This document shows positions 8,172 to 15,755 of a stretch of DNA of 54,549 bases, one piece after another. This DNA comes from Thermohalobacter berrensis (GTDB taxonomy: Bacteria; Bacillota; Clostridia; Tissierellales; Thermohalobacteraceae). The notes beneath the pieces were generated by a model. It searched no databases. It was given only the letters and a program-made list of their open reading frames with translations, and was not told where the DNA came from. Made by a program: the position numbers and the translations under genes. Location of the stretch: NCBI RefSeq assembly GCF_003609645.1, contig NZ_MCIB01000014.1, positions 1 through 54,549 on the forward strand, written 5' to 3'. Every line of letters begins with the position of its first letter. Position 1 is the first letter of the stretch.

Positions 8172-8675
8172 TTGGTAAGAATTGGACAACATGCTCCAGA
8201 ATTTGAACTTCCTAGTACCCATGATAAAGATATTTCTTTAAGGGATTATAGAGGTAAATGGGTTGTATTATTCTTTTATCCACTAGACTTCACTCCTGTC
8301 TGAAGTACAGAGGTTCCAGAGTTTAATCGTAGATTAGATGATTTTAAGCGATTAAACTCAGCTGTATTAGGTATTAATACAGACAGTATTCCAACACATA
8401 AAGCTTGGATTGAAAGCTTAGGTGGGATAGACTATCCACTGTTAGCCGATTATGATAAAGAAGTAACCAAATCCTATGGTGTTTTCTTTGATGAAGCCGG
8501 TGGTATTGCTTTAAGAGGTACCTTTATAATAGACCCAGAGGGCGTAGTACAGCATATTTCTATCAACAATCTTGATGTTGGAAGAAGTGTAACAGAAGTG
8601 TTAAGAACCCTTAAGGCTTGCCAAACAGGCGCAGCATGTCCTGTTGACTGGGATGAAGGTCAAGAAACTTTATAA
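8172..8675 (+). CDS. prxU: Selenocysteine-containing peroxiredoxin (in-frame UGA = Sec44)
   Basis: A 167-residue peroxiredoxin of the AhpC/TSA fold, missed by ordinary ORF calling because codon 44 is TGA (8301-8303). The frame is open on both sides and reads [12 protein letters not shown], so UGA falls exactly at the peroxidatic cysteine; the fold otherwise runs to TAA at 8673. C150 and C156 (A-A-C-P-V-D-W) are candidate resolving cysteines. It should reduce H2O2 or organic peroxides with a thiol donor. A perfect 11-bp hairpin follows the UGA at SECIS distance. The start is TTG at 8172 with AGGAGG seven bases upstream. Sec peroxiredoxins (PrxU) are known from anaerobic Clostridia. selA/selB/selC are not in the window and would have to exist elsewhere. 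Confidence 0.92.
8319..8359 (+). promoter_or_regulatory. SECIS-like hairpin of the selenoprotein mRNA
   Basis: GAGTTTAATCG (8319-8329) and CGATTAAACTC (8349-8359) are exact 11-nt complements, closing a 19-nt loop. The stem begins 15 bases after the UGA at 8301-8303, within the coding region, as bacterial SECIS elements do. The loop is larger than in the E. coli fdhF element; clostridial SECIS elements vary widely, so the SelB-binding details are inferred. Confidence 0.8.
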
Positions 8676-8676
8676 A

Positions 8677-8706
8677 AATAAGGCACTTTTTTGTGCCTTA
8701 TTTTTC
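8677..8706 (+). terminator. Terminator of prxU
   Basis: ATAAGGCAC-TTTTTT-GTGCCTTAT stem-loop followed by TTTTT directly after the stop codon. Confidence 0.92.
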
Positions 8707-8713
8707 ATTATAA

Positions 8714-8729
8714 TGTGATTCAAATCATA
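8714..8729 (+). promoter_or_regulatory. CRP/FNR-type site and promoter of the 8824 operon
   Basis: TGTGA-TTCAAA-TCATA, matching the GTGA-N6-TCAC dyad found at other promoters of this island. A perfect -10 box TATAAT lies at 8751-8756, so the predicted start is near 8763 and the site centre (8721.5) lies at about -41.5, the class II activator position. There is no good -35 box, as expected for an activator-dependent promoter. Confidence 0.75.
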
Positions 8730-8823
8730 TTTTTACAATTTTAAATCTTATATAATTTAAGTGAGATACTTAACATAAACACCCAACAATTATAAACAAC
8801 ACATCTTACAAGGAGATGATTAG

Positions 8824-9486
8824 ATGAGTAGATTTTTAGCACCAATACACTTTTGGTTATTTAATAAGATTAAACTTTATGAGAAATTAGAATATGAAAT
8901 AGTTGAAAATATTGAAAAAGAACTTAGTGCTAACATATCTGATATAGTATCAGATTTAAGAAATAAAATTGGAAACCCTATTGAAGATAAACCTCTAGAT
9001 GAATTGATTGATACTAATAATATCCATGGCTGGCTTCAAAATAAAATTAATATTGCAGAAACTAGACAGGCGGCACTTATAACTGAAATAATTAAGAAAT
9101 TTGGAGATAAAGGATTAAATATTGTAAAAGAAAGCTATAAAGACCAAGCTATTAGATGTGGAAAAGAGGCTAGCAAGGAACTTGATGTTTCAACAGCTCC
9201 TTCCCTTTACAAGGCATTAAATAACTATATTTTAGATGGTATGCCATGTGATAATGTAAATAATATAACTATAGAAGAAAACGATAGACTTCAATGGAAG
9301 GTAGTAAATTGTCTTCATAAAGGTTACTGGGAAGAAGTAGAAGGAGATATAAACATTCTTTATGAATTGCGTGAAATATGGATATCCAATTTTATAAGAA
9401 ATGCAAATCCAGATTTTGACTATCAATTTAAAATAGATAAAATAGATGATAGGAAGATACTAGTACATGAAATTAAGAGAATTTAA
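8824..9486 (+). CDS. Conserved protein of unknown function in the stress island
   Basis: A 220-residue soluble, mostly helical protein; I do not recognise the family. It starts with a distinctive aromatic segment (F-L-A-P-I-H-F-W-L-F-N-K), has no signal peptide, and contains three scattered cysteines (in I-R-C-G-K, M-P-C-D-N and V-N-C-L-H), not arranged as a metal motif. It sits 12 bases ahead of a DUF1858 redox protein with a good ribosome site, so the two are co-transcribed. Its promoter carries a CRP/FNR-type site at the class II position, which ties it to the nitrosative/oxygen stress genes next door. A partner of DUF1858 or Hcp is a guess only. Confidence 0.8.
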   Translation: MSRFLAPIHFWLFNKIKLYEKLEYEIVENIEKELSANISDIVSDLRNKIGNPIEDKPLDELIDTNNIHGWLQNKINIAETRQAALITEIIKKFGDKGLNIVKESYKDQAIRCGKEASKELDVSTAPSLYKALNNYILDGMPCDNVNNITIEENDRLQWKVVNCLHKGYWEEVEGDINILYELREIWISNFIRNANPDFDYQFKIDKIDDRKILVHEIKRI

Positions 9487-9498
9487 GGAGGTTTTAAA

Positions 9499-9684
9499 AT
9501 GAAAATTACAAAGGATATGTTAATAGGTGAGATTTTAAAACAAAATCCTAAAGCTGCCGAAATTTTAATGGGCTTTGGCATGGGCTGTCTAGGTTGTCCT
9601 TCTTCACAAATGGAGACTCTTGAAGAAGCTGCCAATGTTCATGGTATTGATTTAGATAAATTGTTAGAAGAATTAAATAAATAA
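9499..9684 (+). CDS. DUF1858 (Hcp-associated redox disulfide) protein
   Basis: A 61-residue DUF1858-type domain. The pattern is a helix ([10 protein letters not shown]), then G-M-G-C-L-G-C-P giving a redox CxxC, then a C-terminal helix. The same fold is the N-terminal part of RIC/ScdA proteins, and stand-alone forms are often encoded with hybrid cluster protein, hence the name of TIGR03980. Likely a small thiol/disulfide or iron-transfer partner in NO or O2 damage repair. It follows the unknown gene by 12 bases and ends in a bidirectional terminator. Confidence 0.85.
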   Translation: MKITKDMLIGEILKQNPKAAEILMGFGMGCLGCPSSQMETLEEAANVHGIDLDKLLEELNK

Positions 9685-9718
9685 AAAAACATCTGGATTT
9701 TAAGTCCAGATGTTTTTT
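9683..9718. terminator. Bidirectional terminator between convergent genes
   Basis: AAAAAACATCTGGA and TCCAGATGTTTTTT form a 14-bp stem serving both the DUF1858 gene (plus) and the hemerythrin gene (minus). Confidence 0.93.
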
Positions 9719-10266
9719 TATTTATTTGCTATTTTTTCTATTTCTTCTGCAAGTCTTAAATATTTTTGTTGTACTCCCTTTTCTTCAGCCTCTTTTTCAA
9801 CCTCTTTGCTTTTCTCTTCTACCTCTTGTAATGAAGATTTACTTAGTTTTTCCTTTCCAAACTTATATATTGTATTATCTTCTTTATCTATATGTCTGTG
9901 TAATAAGTCGGTATATGATATTGCATTAGCTATAACATCTACCCTTGAATCCATATCTCCATTTTTTACCCTTTCTACTGCTTCTTCTAAGTTTCTCATA
10001 TAGAGTCTGCCTAAATCGTGTTCTGCCAACATGCCTAAGATTGGATTTTCAACTTCTAATTCCTCTGTCATCTTTTTAAATAGAATATCCTCTTCTTTGC
10101 TATGATGATGTCTGTCTGCATAGTTTCTCACAAAGTCTATAATTTTATGAAATACATCATAATCTATCTCTTCATCATTTAAAACTTTAATACATAACTT
10201 TCTAATGGCTTTTAAAACCCTTTTTATAACCTTATGTTCCTCCATCATTAATGTTATAGAATCCAT
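9718..10266 (-). CDS. Hemerythrin (HHE) domain protein
   Basis: A 182-residue protein with a hemerythrin-type four-helix bundle: M-M-E-E-H-K near the start, a tri-histidine R-H-H-H-S-K-E-E in helix 2, M-L-A-E-H-D in helix 3 and H-R-H-I-D-K-E-D in helix 4 provide a full set of diiron ligands. A charged coiled tail of ~35 residues follows. Such proteins bind O2 or NO at a diiron site. It lies 19 bases downstream of ric, and the two form an operon read from the ric promoter, so it should share the CRP/FNR-type control seen there. Confidence 0.88.
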   Translation of the reverse strand: MDSITLMMEEHKVIKRVLKAIRKLCIKVLNDEEIDYDVFHKIIDFVRNYADRHHHSKEEDILFKKMTEELEVENPILGMLAEHDLGRLYMRNLEEAVERVKNGDMDSRVDVIANAISYTDLLHRHIDKEDNTIYKFGKEKLSKSSLQEVEEKSKEVEKEAEEKGVQQKYLRLAEEIEKIANK

Positions 10267-10285
10267 TTTAACACCTCCATATTTG

Positions 10286-11020
10286 TTATTTATTTATTTT
10301 ATCTTTCTCTTCCTTTAGCCTTTCAAATAAAATATTATTTTCTAAATGAATATGGCTAAATAGGTCTGCTTCTATACTTTCAAGCTTTTCATAGGTTAAT
10401 TCAAATGACTTACAACCTGTTTCAGGTACTTTATAATCATTAGTTATTCTTCTCATTTCCTTAAGAATATCCCCTGCTGTATTATGTTCATCTTCCGTTT
10501 CATTCATAACCTTAAATATTTTATTTAGAAGCTCTTTAGATGGCTTCTTTTCATATTCTTTTATAAGTGGAAAGAGAACCTCTTCTTCCTTTACAAGATG
10601 CTGTTCAATATCAGCTTTTAAGCTATTAAATAATTTATGGAGTTTAGATAGAACCTCTCCACTATCAACATAGTGAACCTTTAATATTTTATTTAGTAGT
10701 TTAGATGTAGATGGTAGTTCTTTTTTCATAAAAGTATGATGTTTTTCAATTATATGGTCTATTAGATCTGACATCTTTACTAATCTCCAGTCAACTTCTT
10801 TAATCTTTTTGTTTACAGACTCTTCATATACTTTGTTTAACCTATTAAGAACTTCTTCTTTATTTAAATTTTTCTCTTCTAGTGCATCTTTTAATAATCT
10901 ATTACCTCCACAGCAGAAATCTATTCCATATTCCATAAAGATTTCTGAAGCTTTGGGAAACTCAGCTACTATTTCTCCAACCTTTTGATCTATATTAAAT
11001 TTTTTTTGAAGTGTTGGCAT
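10286..11020 (-). CDS. ric: Iron-sulfur cluster repair protein RIC/ScdA
   Basis: A 244-residue diiron protein of the RIC family (YtfE, ScdA, DnrN). Residues 1-60 are the DUF542/ScdA_N domain with the I-D-F-C-C-G-G motif; residues ~85-240 are a hemerythrin-like bundle with I-I-E-K-H-H-T, Q-H-L-V-K-E-E-E-V-L-F, E-D-E-H-N-T-A-G and I-H-L-E-N-N-I-L-F ligands. RIC proteins repair Fe-S clusters damaged by NO or peroxide. First gene of an operon with the hemerythrin. The promoter has a TATAAT -10 and a CRP/FNR-type site at about -41.5, indicating activation by the adjacent regulator. Confidence 0.92.
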   Translation of the reverse strand: MPTLQKKFNIDQKVGEIVAEFPKASEIFMEYGIDFCCGGNRLLKDALEEKNLNKEEVLNRLNKVYEESVNKKIKEVDWRLVKMSDLIDHIIEKHHTFMKKELPSTSKLLNKILKVHYVDSGEVLSKLHKLFNSLKADIEQHLVKEEEVLFPLIKEYEKKPSKELLNKIFKVMNETEDEHNTAGDILKEMRRITNDYKVPETGCKSFELTYEKLESIEADLFSHIHLENNILFERLKEEKDKINK

Positions 11021-11080
11021 TATAATTCCTCCTTAATTTTATTTGTTAATTCCATTATATAGGTTAATCCATAAAAAATC

Positions 11081-11096
11081 CGTGATTTAGGTCAAA
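11081..11096 (-). promoter_or_regulatory. CRP/FNR-type site and promoter of ric
   Basis: On the plus strand the site reads CGTGA-TTTAGG-TCAAA, on the minus strand TTTGA-CCTAAA-TCACG. The minus-strand -10 box is a perfect TATAAT (11054-11059), so the start is near 11047 and the site centre (11088.5) lies at about -41.5. Same geometry as at the 8824 promoter. Confidence 0.75.
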
Positions 11097-11106
11097 TAAA
11101 AAATAC

Positions 11107-11811
11107 TTAAACTGTATACTTTTCTAACTCTTCTTCATCTAATAAAAGTATTTTCTTATTTCCTACTAATTTAATAATTCCTTCATCTTCAAATTTCTTT
11201 AACTTTCTACTAATAGTTTCCCTAGCCACTCCAGTATAATTCGACATATCTTCTCTAGTTAATGGGAGATTAATCTCTATACCCTCTACAGTTACCCTTC
11301 CATATTCATCTTTTAAGTCTAATAGTAAATGTGCTACCCTTGCATCTACATCATTAGTGGCTAGATTTTTTACCAATGTCTCTAATTTTGATAACCTTCT
11401 AGCTACTGCCTCTAAGATTTTAAGACCTATTTCTGGTTTTTCTAATATAATTTTTCTTATTTTTTCCTTACTTAAAGTACAAAGCCTAGTTGGAATAACA
11501 GCCTGTGCATTAAAGCTATATTCTCCTTTTTTTAAGAGATTTAATTCTCCAAAAAACTCTCCTTCAGATAATATATGTAAAATCTGCTCTTTTCCATCCT
11601 TTGTATATTTAAATAATTTTATTCTACCCTTATTTACAATATATAAGGTATTACTTTCCATTCCCTCTAGAAATATAGTTTCTCCCTTTTCATAATTTTT
11701 TCTAACTATCATAGAGGCTATTTCTCTCAATTCTTCATCTGAAAGGGCTGAAAAAATAGAAACTTTCCTAGTACACGTTTCTCCCCTACAATTTAAGCAT
11801 CCGTGCTTCAT
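11107..11811 (-). CDS. FNR-like CRP-family regulator with four candidate cluster cysteines
   Basis: A 234-residue CRP/FNR protein. The N-terminus has C5-x2-C8-x4-C13 and the cyclic-nucleotide-like barrel has C111, the same layout as the four [4Fe-4S] ligands of FNR (three N-terminal, one in the barrel), so an O2- or NO-sensing cluster is likely. The HTH recognition helix reads A-R-E-T-I-S-R; R197, E198 and R202 match the CRP residues that read GTGA. Matching GTGA-N6-TCA sites precede ric, hcp, the 8824 gene and a hemerythrin, so this is probably their activator (role like HcpR). Its own leader contains one copy of a duplicated ~105-bp element with a terminator, and its own promoter lacks the GTGA site. 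Confidence 0.88.
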   Translation of the reverse strand: MKHGCLNCRGETCTRKVSIFSALSDEELREIASMIVRKNYEKGETIFLEGMESNTLYIVNKGRIKLFKYTKDGKEQILHILSEGEFFGELNLLKKGEYSFNAQAVIPTRLCTLSKEKIRKIILEKPEIGLKILEAVARRLSKLETLVKNLATNDVDARVAHLLLDLKDEYGRVTVEGIEINLPLTREDMSNYTGVARETISRKLKKFEDEGIIKLVGNKKILLLDEEELEKYTV

Positions 11812-11870
11812 CTCTTTTCCCCCTTACATTCCTTCCATTTATCATATAGTATACCCAAACTTTACATAAT

Positions 11871-11975
11871 AAAAAAGTCTTCTATTAAAAATAGAAGATT
11901 GTTAAGGTTGACTTTTTTGAAACACATAACGGAAATTATATTTTATCCACAGTTTTTATTTGTTTATAATTTTAT
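11871..11975 (-). promoter_or_regulatory. Leader element copy 1 (upstream of the FNR-like gene)
   Basis: About 105 bases that recur with ~85% identity at 17824-17930, each time upstream of a minus-strand gene. On the minus strand it holds, in order, TGTGGATAA (the complement is the consensus DnaA box TTATCCACA, 11943-11951), a TATAAT-like box, GTGTTTCAAAAAAGTCAAC, and the hairpin TCTTCTATT..AATAGAAGA followed by CTTTTTT. The upstream AAAAAAGTC is complementary to the GACTTTTTT of the terminator, so alternative pairings are possible. Either an attenuated leader or a short RNA gene; which cannot be decided from sequence. Confidence 0.6.
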
Positions 11976-11992
11976 ATGTGTTATAAAGACAT

Positions 11993-12027
11993 AAAATATA
12001 AGCGACCAACAGGGTCGCTTATATTTT
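11993..12027. terminator. Terminator of hcp
   Basis: AAAATATAAGCGACC and GGTCGCTTATATTTT form a perfect 15-bp stem with a 5-base loop right behind the hcp stop codon. Confidence 0.93.
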
Positions 12028-13380
12028 TTATCCCATCATTTTTTCTAAATCTTTTTTAGCATCTCCACTTATCATTTGTAGATTGAAAGTATCTTGTAAC
12101 ACTTTTAGTACTCCCGGTGTTACAAATTTTGGTGCACTTGGACCAATATACATGTTTTTCACACCTAAGCTGAATAACCCTAGAAGGATTGCTACAGCTT
12201 TTTGTTCAAACCATGATAGAACAATTGAAACTGGTAAGTCATTTACATCACAGTCAAATGCATCAGCTAGAGCCAGAGCAATTTTAACGGCTGAACCTGA
12301 GTTGTTACATTGTCCAAGGTCAATATATCTTGGTATATCAGTTCCTGGTACTGTACCATAGTCTACATCATTAAATCTAAATTTACCACAGGATGTTGTT
12401 AGGATCGCGCAATCTTTTGGTAATGAAGTTGCTAATTCTCTGTAATAATTTCTACCTTTAGTAGGAGCATCACAACCAGCAATTACAAAGAACCTCTTAA
12501 TTTTACCTGCTTTAATTGCATCTACAATCTCTGGTGCTATATCTAATACTGTATTGTGGTGGAATCCTGTTGTCAATGTTTTATCTGATTTAATATTAGC
12601 CTTTGGTAATGATAATGCCTTTTCAATTATAGGAGTAAAGTCATCATTTTCAATCTTCTGTACTCCTTCTAATCCAGCAGTTCCATAACTCCAAAATCTA
12701 TCAGCATAGCTTCCTTTAATAGGCATTAAGCAGTTTGTAGTACCTAAAATTGCCCCTGGGAAGCTTTCAAATACTTTTCTTTGGTCATACCATGCTTTAC
12801 CTACATTTCCCTTTAAGTGAGGGAATTTCTTTAATTCTGGATAACCATGTGCTGGAAGCATTTCTGAGTGAGTATAAATATTAATACCTTTTCCTTCTGT
12901 TTGCTTTAGAAGTTCATGTAGGGCATGTAGATTATGTCCTGTAACAAGTATTGAATGTCCTTCTACTTTATCTTGAGAAACTGTTACAGGTTGAGGTACA
13001 CCAAGTTTTGATGTATGTGCTTTATCTAGTAAATCCATTACTTTAACTGTAGCTTGTCCGACCTTCATTGCCATATCAATATGCTCTTTTAGATTAAAGT
13101 TTGAATTTGTTAGTGTAGTATAAAGTGCTTCATGAGTTATTTTATTTACTTCTTCATCCTCTAATCCTAATTCTCTAGCATGTGTAGCATAAGCGGCAAC
13201 ACCTTTTAAACCAAAGATAATTATATCTTGCAGACTAGCTATATCAGGGTTTTTACCACATACACCAAATTTAGTACATCCAGTTATAGGGGTTTGTTCA
13301 CATTGGTAACAGAACATTGGGTTAGGTTCATTAGTTTTCTTTACTTCGTTATTATTTTTATTTTTAAATAGTCCAAACAT
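12028..13380 (-). CDS. hcp: Hybrid cluster protein (class III-like, short form)
   Basis: A 450-residue prismane protein that reduces NO to N2O (and hydroxylamine in vitro). The N-terminal cubane motif is C-Y-Q-C-x7-C-x5-C, the spacing of strict anaerobes. Hybrid-cluster ligands are all visible: V-T-G-H-N, H-S-E-M-L-P, T-T-N-C-L, I-A-G-C-D-A-P, T-T-S-C-G-K, L-G-Q-C-N-N and S-W-F-E-Q-K. It is ~100 residues shorter than class I Hcp, the loss falling in the N-terminal helical bundle region, as in class III enzymes. It carries a ~20-residue polar N-terminal extra. It is transcribed away from cooS across a 203-bp region holding a perfect CRP/FNR-type dyad. Confidence 0.95.
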   Translation of the reverse strand: MFGLFKNKNNNEVKKTNEPNPMFCYQCEQTPITGCTKFGVCGKNPDIASLQDIIIFGLKGVAAYATHARELGLEDEEVNKITHEALYTTLTNSNFNLKEHIDMAMKVGQATVKVMDLLDKAHTSKLGVPQPVTVSQDKVEGHSILVTGHNLHALHELLKQTEGKGINIYTHSEMLPAHGYPELKKFPHLKGNVGKAWYDQRKVFESFPGAILGTTNCLMPIKGSYADRFWSYGTAGLEGVQKIENDDFTPIIEKALSLPKANIKSDKTLTTGFHHNTVLDIAPEIVDAIKAGKIKRFFVIAGCDAPTKGRNYYRELATSLPKDCAILTTSCGKFRFNDVDYGTVPGTDIPRYIDLGQCNNSGSAVKIALALADAFDCDVNDLPVSIVLSWFEQKAVAILLGLFSLGVKNMYIGPSAPKFVTPGVLKVLQDTFNLQMISGDAKKDLEKMMG

Positions 13381-13446
13381 TATCTTCTGTCCTCCCTTTC
13401 ATGTCTTATTACATAAATAAATATATAACAATTCATATAGACATAC

Positions 13447-13462
13447 TGTGATTTATGTCACA
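13447..13462. promoter_or_regulatory. CRP/FNR-type dyad between hcp and cooS
   Basis: TGTGA-TTTATG-TCACA is a perfect dyad. For hcp, a minus-strand -10 box (TATATT, 13419-13424) puts the start near 13412 and the site at about -42. For cooS it is ~120 bases ahead of the start codon. A second half-site TGTGA-TTTTTT-AAACA lies at 13475-13490, on the cooS side. This is the best site in the window. Confidence 0.85.
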
Positions 13463-13583
13463 TTTTAATTTTTTTGTGATTTTTTAAACAAAACAGTTTT
13501 TTTAATAAAGAATAAGTGAAGTTTTTTTACGGAAAAATAAAATAGAATAGAATAGCTAAAACTAGAAAAAAGGAGGTAGTCAA

Positions 13584-15716
13584 TTGTCAAATAAAGGTGT
13601 AAAAGAATCCTATAAAAAGAGTGCTGAGAGAATGAGGGGAGATAATAAAACCTTAGGTTCTCAACTTACCCCTGAGGATTTTAATGACCCAAATATTAAC
13701 CAAAAAGCCTTTGAAAGTAAACAGGTAAACTATGATAATATTGAAAAATCGCCAAATATGGAAGAGGTCCATAAGTGGCAAAGGGAACACATAAAAAAGG
13801 ATGACCAATCAAAAGATGGATATCCACTAAACGTTATATTAGACCCGGCAATGCGAGAAATGTATCAAGTTGTTCATAATTCTGATATGACAAACGTATT
13901 TGACAGATTTAGTCAGCAACAACCTATTCAATGTAAGTTTTGTGTAGAAGGTCTATCCTGTCAATTATGTGCAAATGGTCCTTGTCGTATAACACCAAAG
14001 GTACCTAGAGGAGTATGTGGTGTTGATGCCCATACTATGGTAGCAAGAAACTTCATGTATAGGCATGTAACCATAGGTACAGCTGCAAACATATTCCATG
14101 CCCATCAGGCTGCAAGAACTTTAAAGGCAGCAGGACAGCACCCTGAAAGTGGACTTAAAATTAGAGACCCAGAAAAACTAAGGAAATTTGCCGATATGGC
14201 AGGACTTGATGCAAATAAACCTATAGATACTCTAGCAGTAGAATTTGCAGATTGGGTTATGAATGATATTCACAGTCCTTATCATATACCATCAAAAACA
14301 GTAGAAGCCTTTGCGCCTACAAAGCGTAAAGAATTATGGAAAAGATTAGGCTTATTCCCTGGTGGAGGATATAGTGAGGTTTCATATGCACAAACAAGCT
14401 GTATGACAAACTTTAGATCAGATCCAGTTGAATTCTTATTAAATAGTGTTCGTCTTGGTGTAGCAAATGAATATCAAGGTTTATTTATGTTAGATATACT
14501 TCAGGAAATTTTAATGGGAACACAAGAGATTCAAAAGAAAAAGCAAAATATGGGACTTCTTAAAGAAAACATGGTAAACATTGTAACAAACGGTCATATG
14601 CCACTTGTAGCCCATGTTGCTTTAGATTTAGCTTCAACTGATGAATGGCAACAAAAGGCTAAAGATGCTGGGGCAAACGGAATACAAATACTTGGTCATG
14701 TATGTGAAGGACAGCAGATGATTAACTATAGTGGAACACATAATCAAGTGGCATATGGAGGACAAGAGGGTGAATGGTTATCAGAAGAATATCTATTAGC
14801 TACTGGTGCAGTTGACCTATTTATGTTTGACTATAACTGTACAGTTCCGACCCTTCCTTTATATGCTGATAAGTTTGGTACTAAATTAGTAAGTACCCAT
14901 CCAGTAATAAAACTACAGGGAACTGAAACCCTAGACTTTGTACCTGAAAGAATGAAAGAACAGGCTGAAAAACTTCTAAATATGGCTATTGAAGGATTTA
15001 AAGAACGTAAGGCATCAGGAAGAGAAGTATATATTCCTCCACATACATCTGATTGTATGGTTGGTTTCAGTACCGAATCTGTTAAAAAAGCATTAGGTGG
15101 AAGCTTTAAACCCCTAATAGATCAAATAGCTAATGGTAATATAAGAGGTATAGCAACAATAGTAGGTTGTACAACTGCAAGGTATGGTCAAGGTGGAAGC
15201 AATATCTTCAAGATTGCAAAAGGTTTAATTGAAAACAACATTTTAGTTTTATCTGGTGGATGTACTTCAGCAGTAATGGAATACACAGGACTTACTGATC
15301 CTAAAGCTGCAGATGAAGCTGGAGAAGGGTTAAAGGCAGTTTGTAAGCAACTTGGAATACCACCAGTATTAACATATGGTGCTTGTGTAGATATTGGTAA
15401 AATGACTCAAACTGCTAAAGAAATAGCAGATGCACTAGATGTTGATACAAATAAATTACCACTAGTTATAGGTGCCCCTGAATATCTTGAGCAAAAGGCA
15501 GTAGCAGATGCTTGTACTGCTGTAGCATTAGGTTGGTTAGTACATGTTGCACCTGTTCCTTCTATTACTGGTAGTGATGTTGTTGTTAAAACCTTAACTG
15601 AAACTACAGAAAAATTAGGACTGGGTAAAGTAGTAGTTGAAATGGATGCTGAAAAGACAATTGAAATTTATAAAGACCATATTGAAAAGAAACGTAAAGA
15701 ATTAGGATTAAATTAA
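13584..15716 (+). CDS. cooS: Anaerobic Ni-Fe carbon monoxide dehydrogenase, N-terminally extended
   Basis: A 710-residue CooS-type enzyme interconverting CO and CO2. All six C-cluster ligands are found: H338 (N-G-H-M-P), C374, C419, C529, C560 and C601. The B-cluster ligands are C126, C129, C134 and C145. The D-cluster Cys pair is C117-x2-C120; the CX7C pattern of Carboxydothermus CooSII is absent because its second Cys is Ser here. CX2C is linked to a [2Fe-2S] D-cluster in the Desulfovibrio enzyme. About 75 extra polar residues precede the first Cys. The start is TTG with AGGAGG seven bases upstream. No cooC, cooF or acetyl-CoA synthase gene is adjacent; divergence from the related hcp hints at a stress-linked role. 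Confidence 0.93.
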   Translation: MSNKGVKESYKKSAERMRGDNKTLGSQLTPEDFNDPNINQKAFESKQVNYDNIEKSPNMEEVHKWQREHIKKDDQSKDGYPLNVILDPAMREMYQVVHNSDMTNVFDRFSQQQPIQCKFCVEGLSCQLCANGPCRITPKVPRGVCGVDAHTMVARNFMYRHVTIGTAANIFHAHQAARTLKAAGQHPESGLKIRDPEKLRKFADMAGLDANKPIDTLAVEFADWVMNDIHSPYHIPSKTVEAFAPTKRKELWKRLGLFPGGGYSEVSYAQTSCMTNFRSDPVEFLLNSVRLGVANEYQGLFMLDILQEILMGTQEIQKKKQNMGLLKENMVNIVTNGHMPLVAHVALDLASTDEWQQKAKDAGANGIQILGHVCEGQQMINYSGTHNQVAYGGQEGEWLSEEYLLATGAVDLFMFDYNCTVPTLPLYADKFGTKLVSTHPVIKLQGTETLDFVPERMKEQAEKLLNMAIEGFKERKASGREVYIPPHTSDCMVGFSTESVKKALGGSFKPLIDQIANGNIRGIATIVGCTTARYGQGGSNIFKIAKGLIENNILVLSGGCTSAVMEYTGLTDPKAADEAGEGLKAVCKQLGIPPVLTYGACVDIGKMTQTAKEIADALDVDTNKLPLVIGAPEYLEQKAVADACTAVALGWLVHVAPVPSITGSDVVVKTLTETTEKLGLGKVVVEMDAEKTIEIYKDHIEKKRKELGLN

Positions 15717-15744
15717 AAATAAGCGGCATATGCCGCTTATTTTT
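15715..15744. terminator. Bidirectional terminator cooS / hemerythrin
   Basis: A 30-bp perfect palindrome AAAAATAAGCGGCAT/ATGCCGCTTATTTTT between convergent genes. Confidence 0.93.
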
Positions 15745-15755
15745 ATGTAATACTT

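Noticed and set aside
13475-13490. Second CRP/FNR dyad for cooS (TGTGA-TTTTTT-AAACA)
   Set aside because: Only one half matches; the second half is not TCAC-like and no matching -10 box is clear, so it is mentioned only as a half-site.
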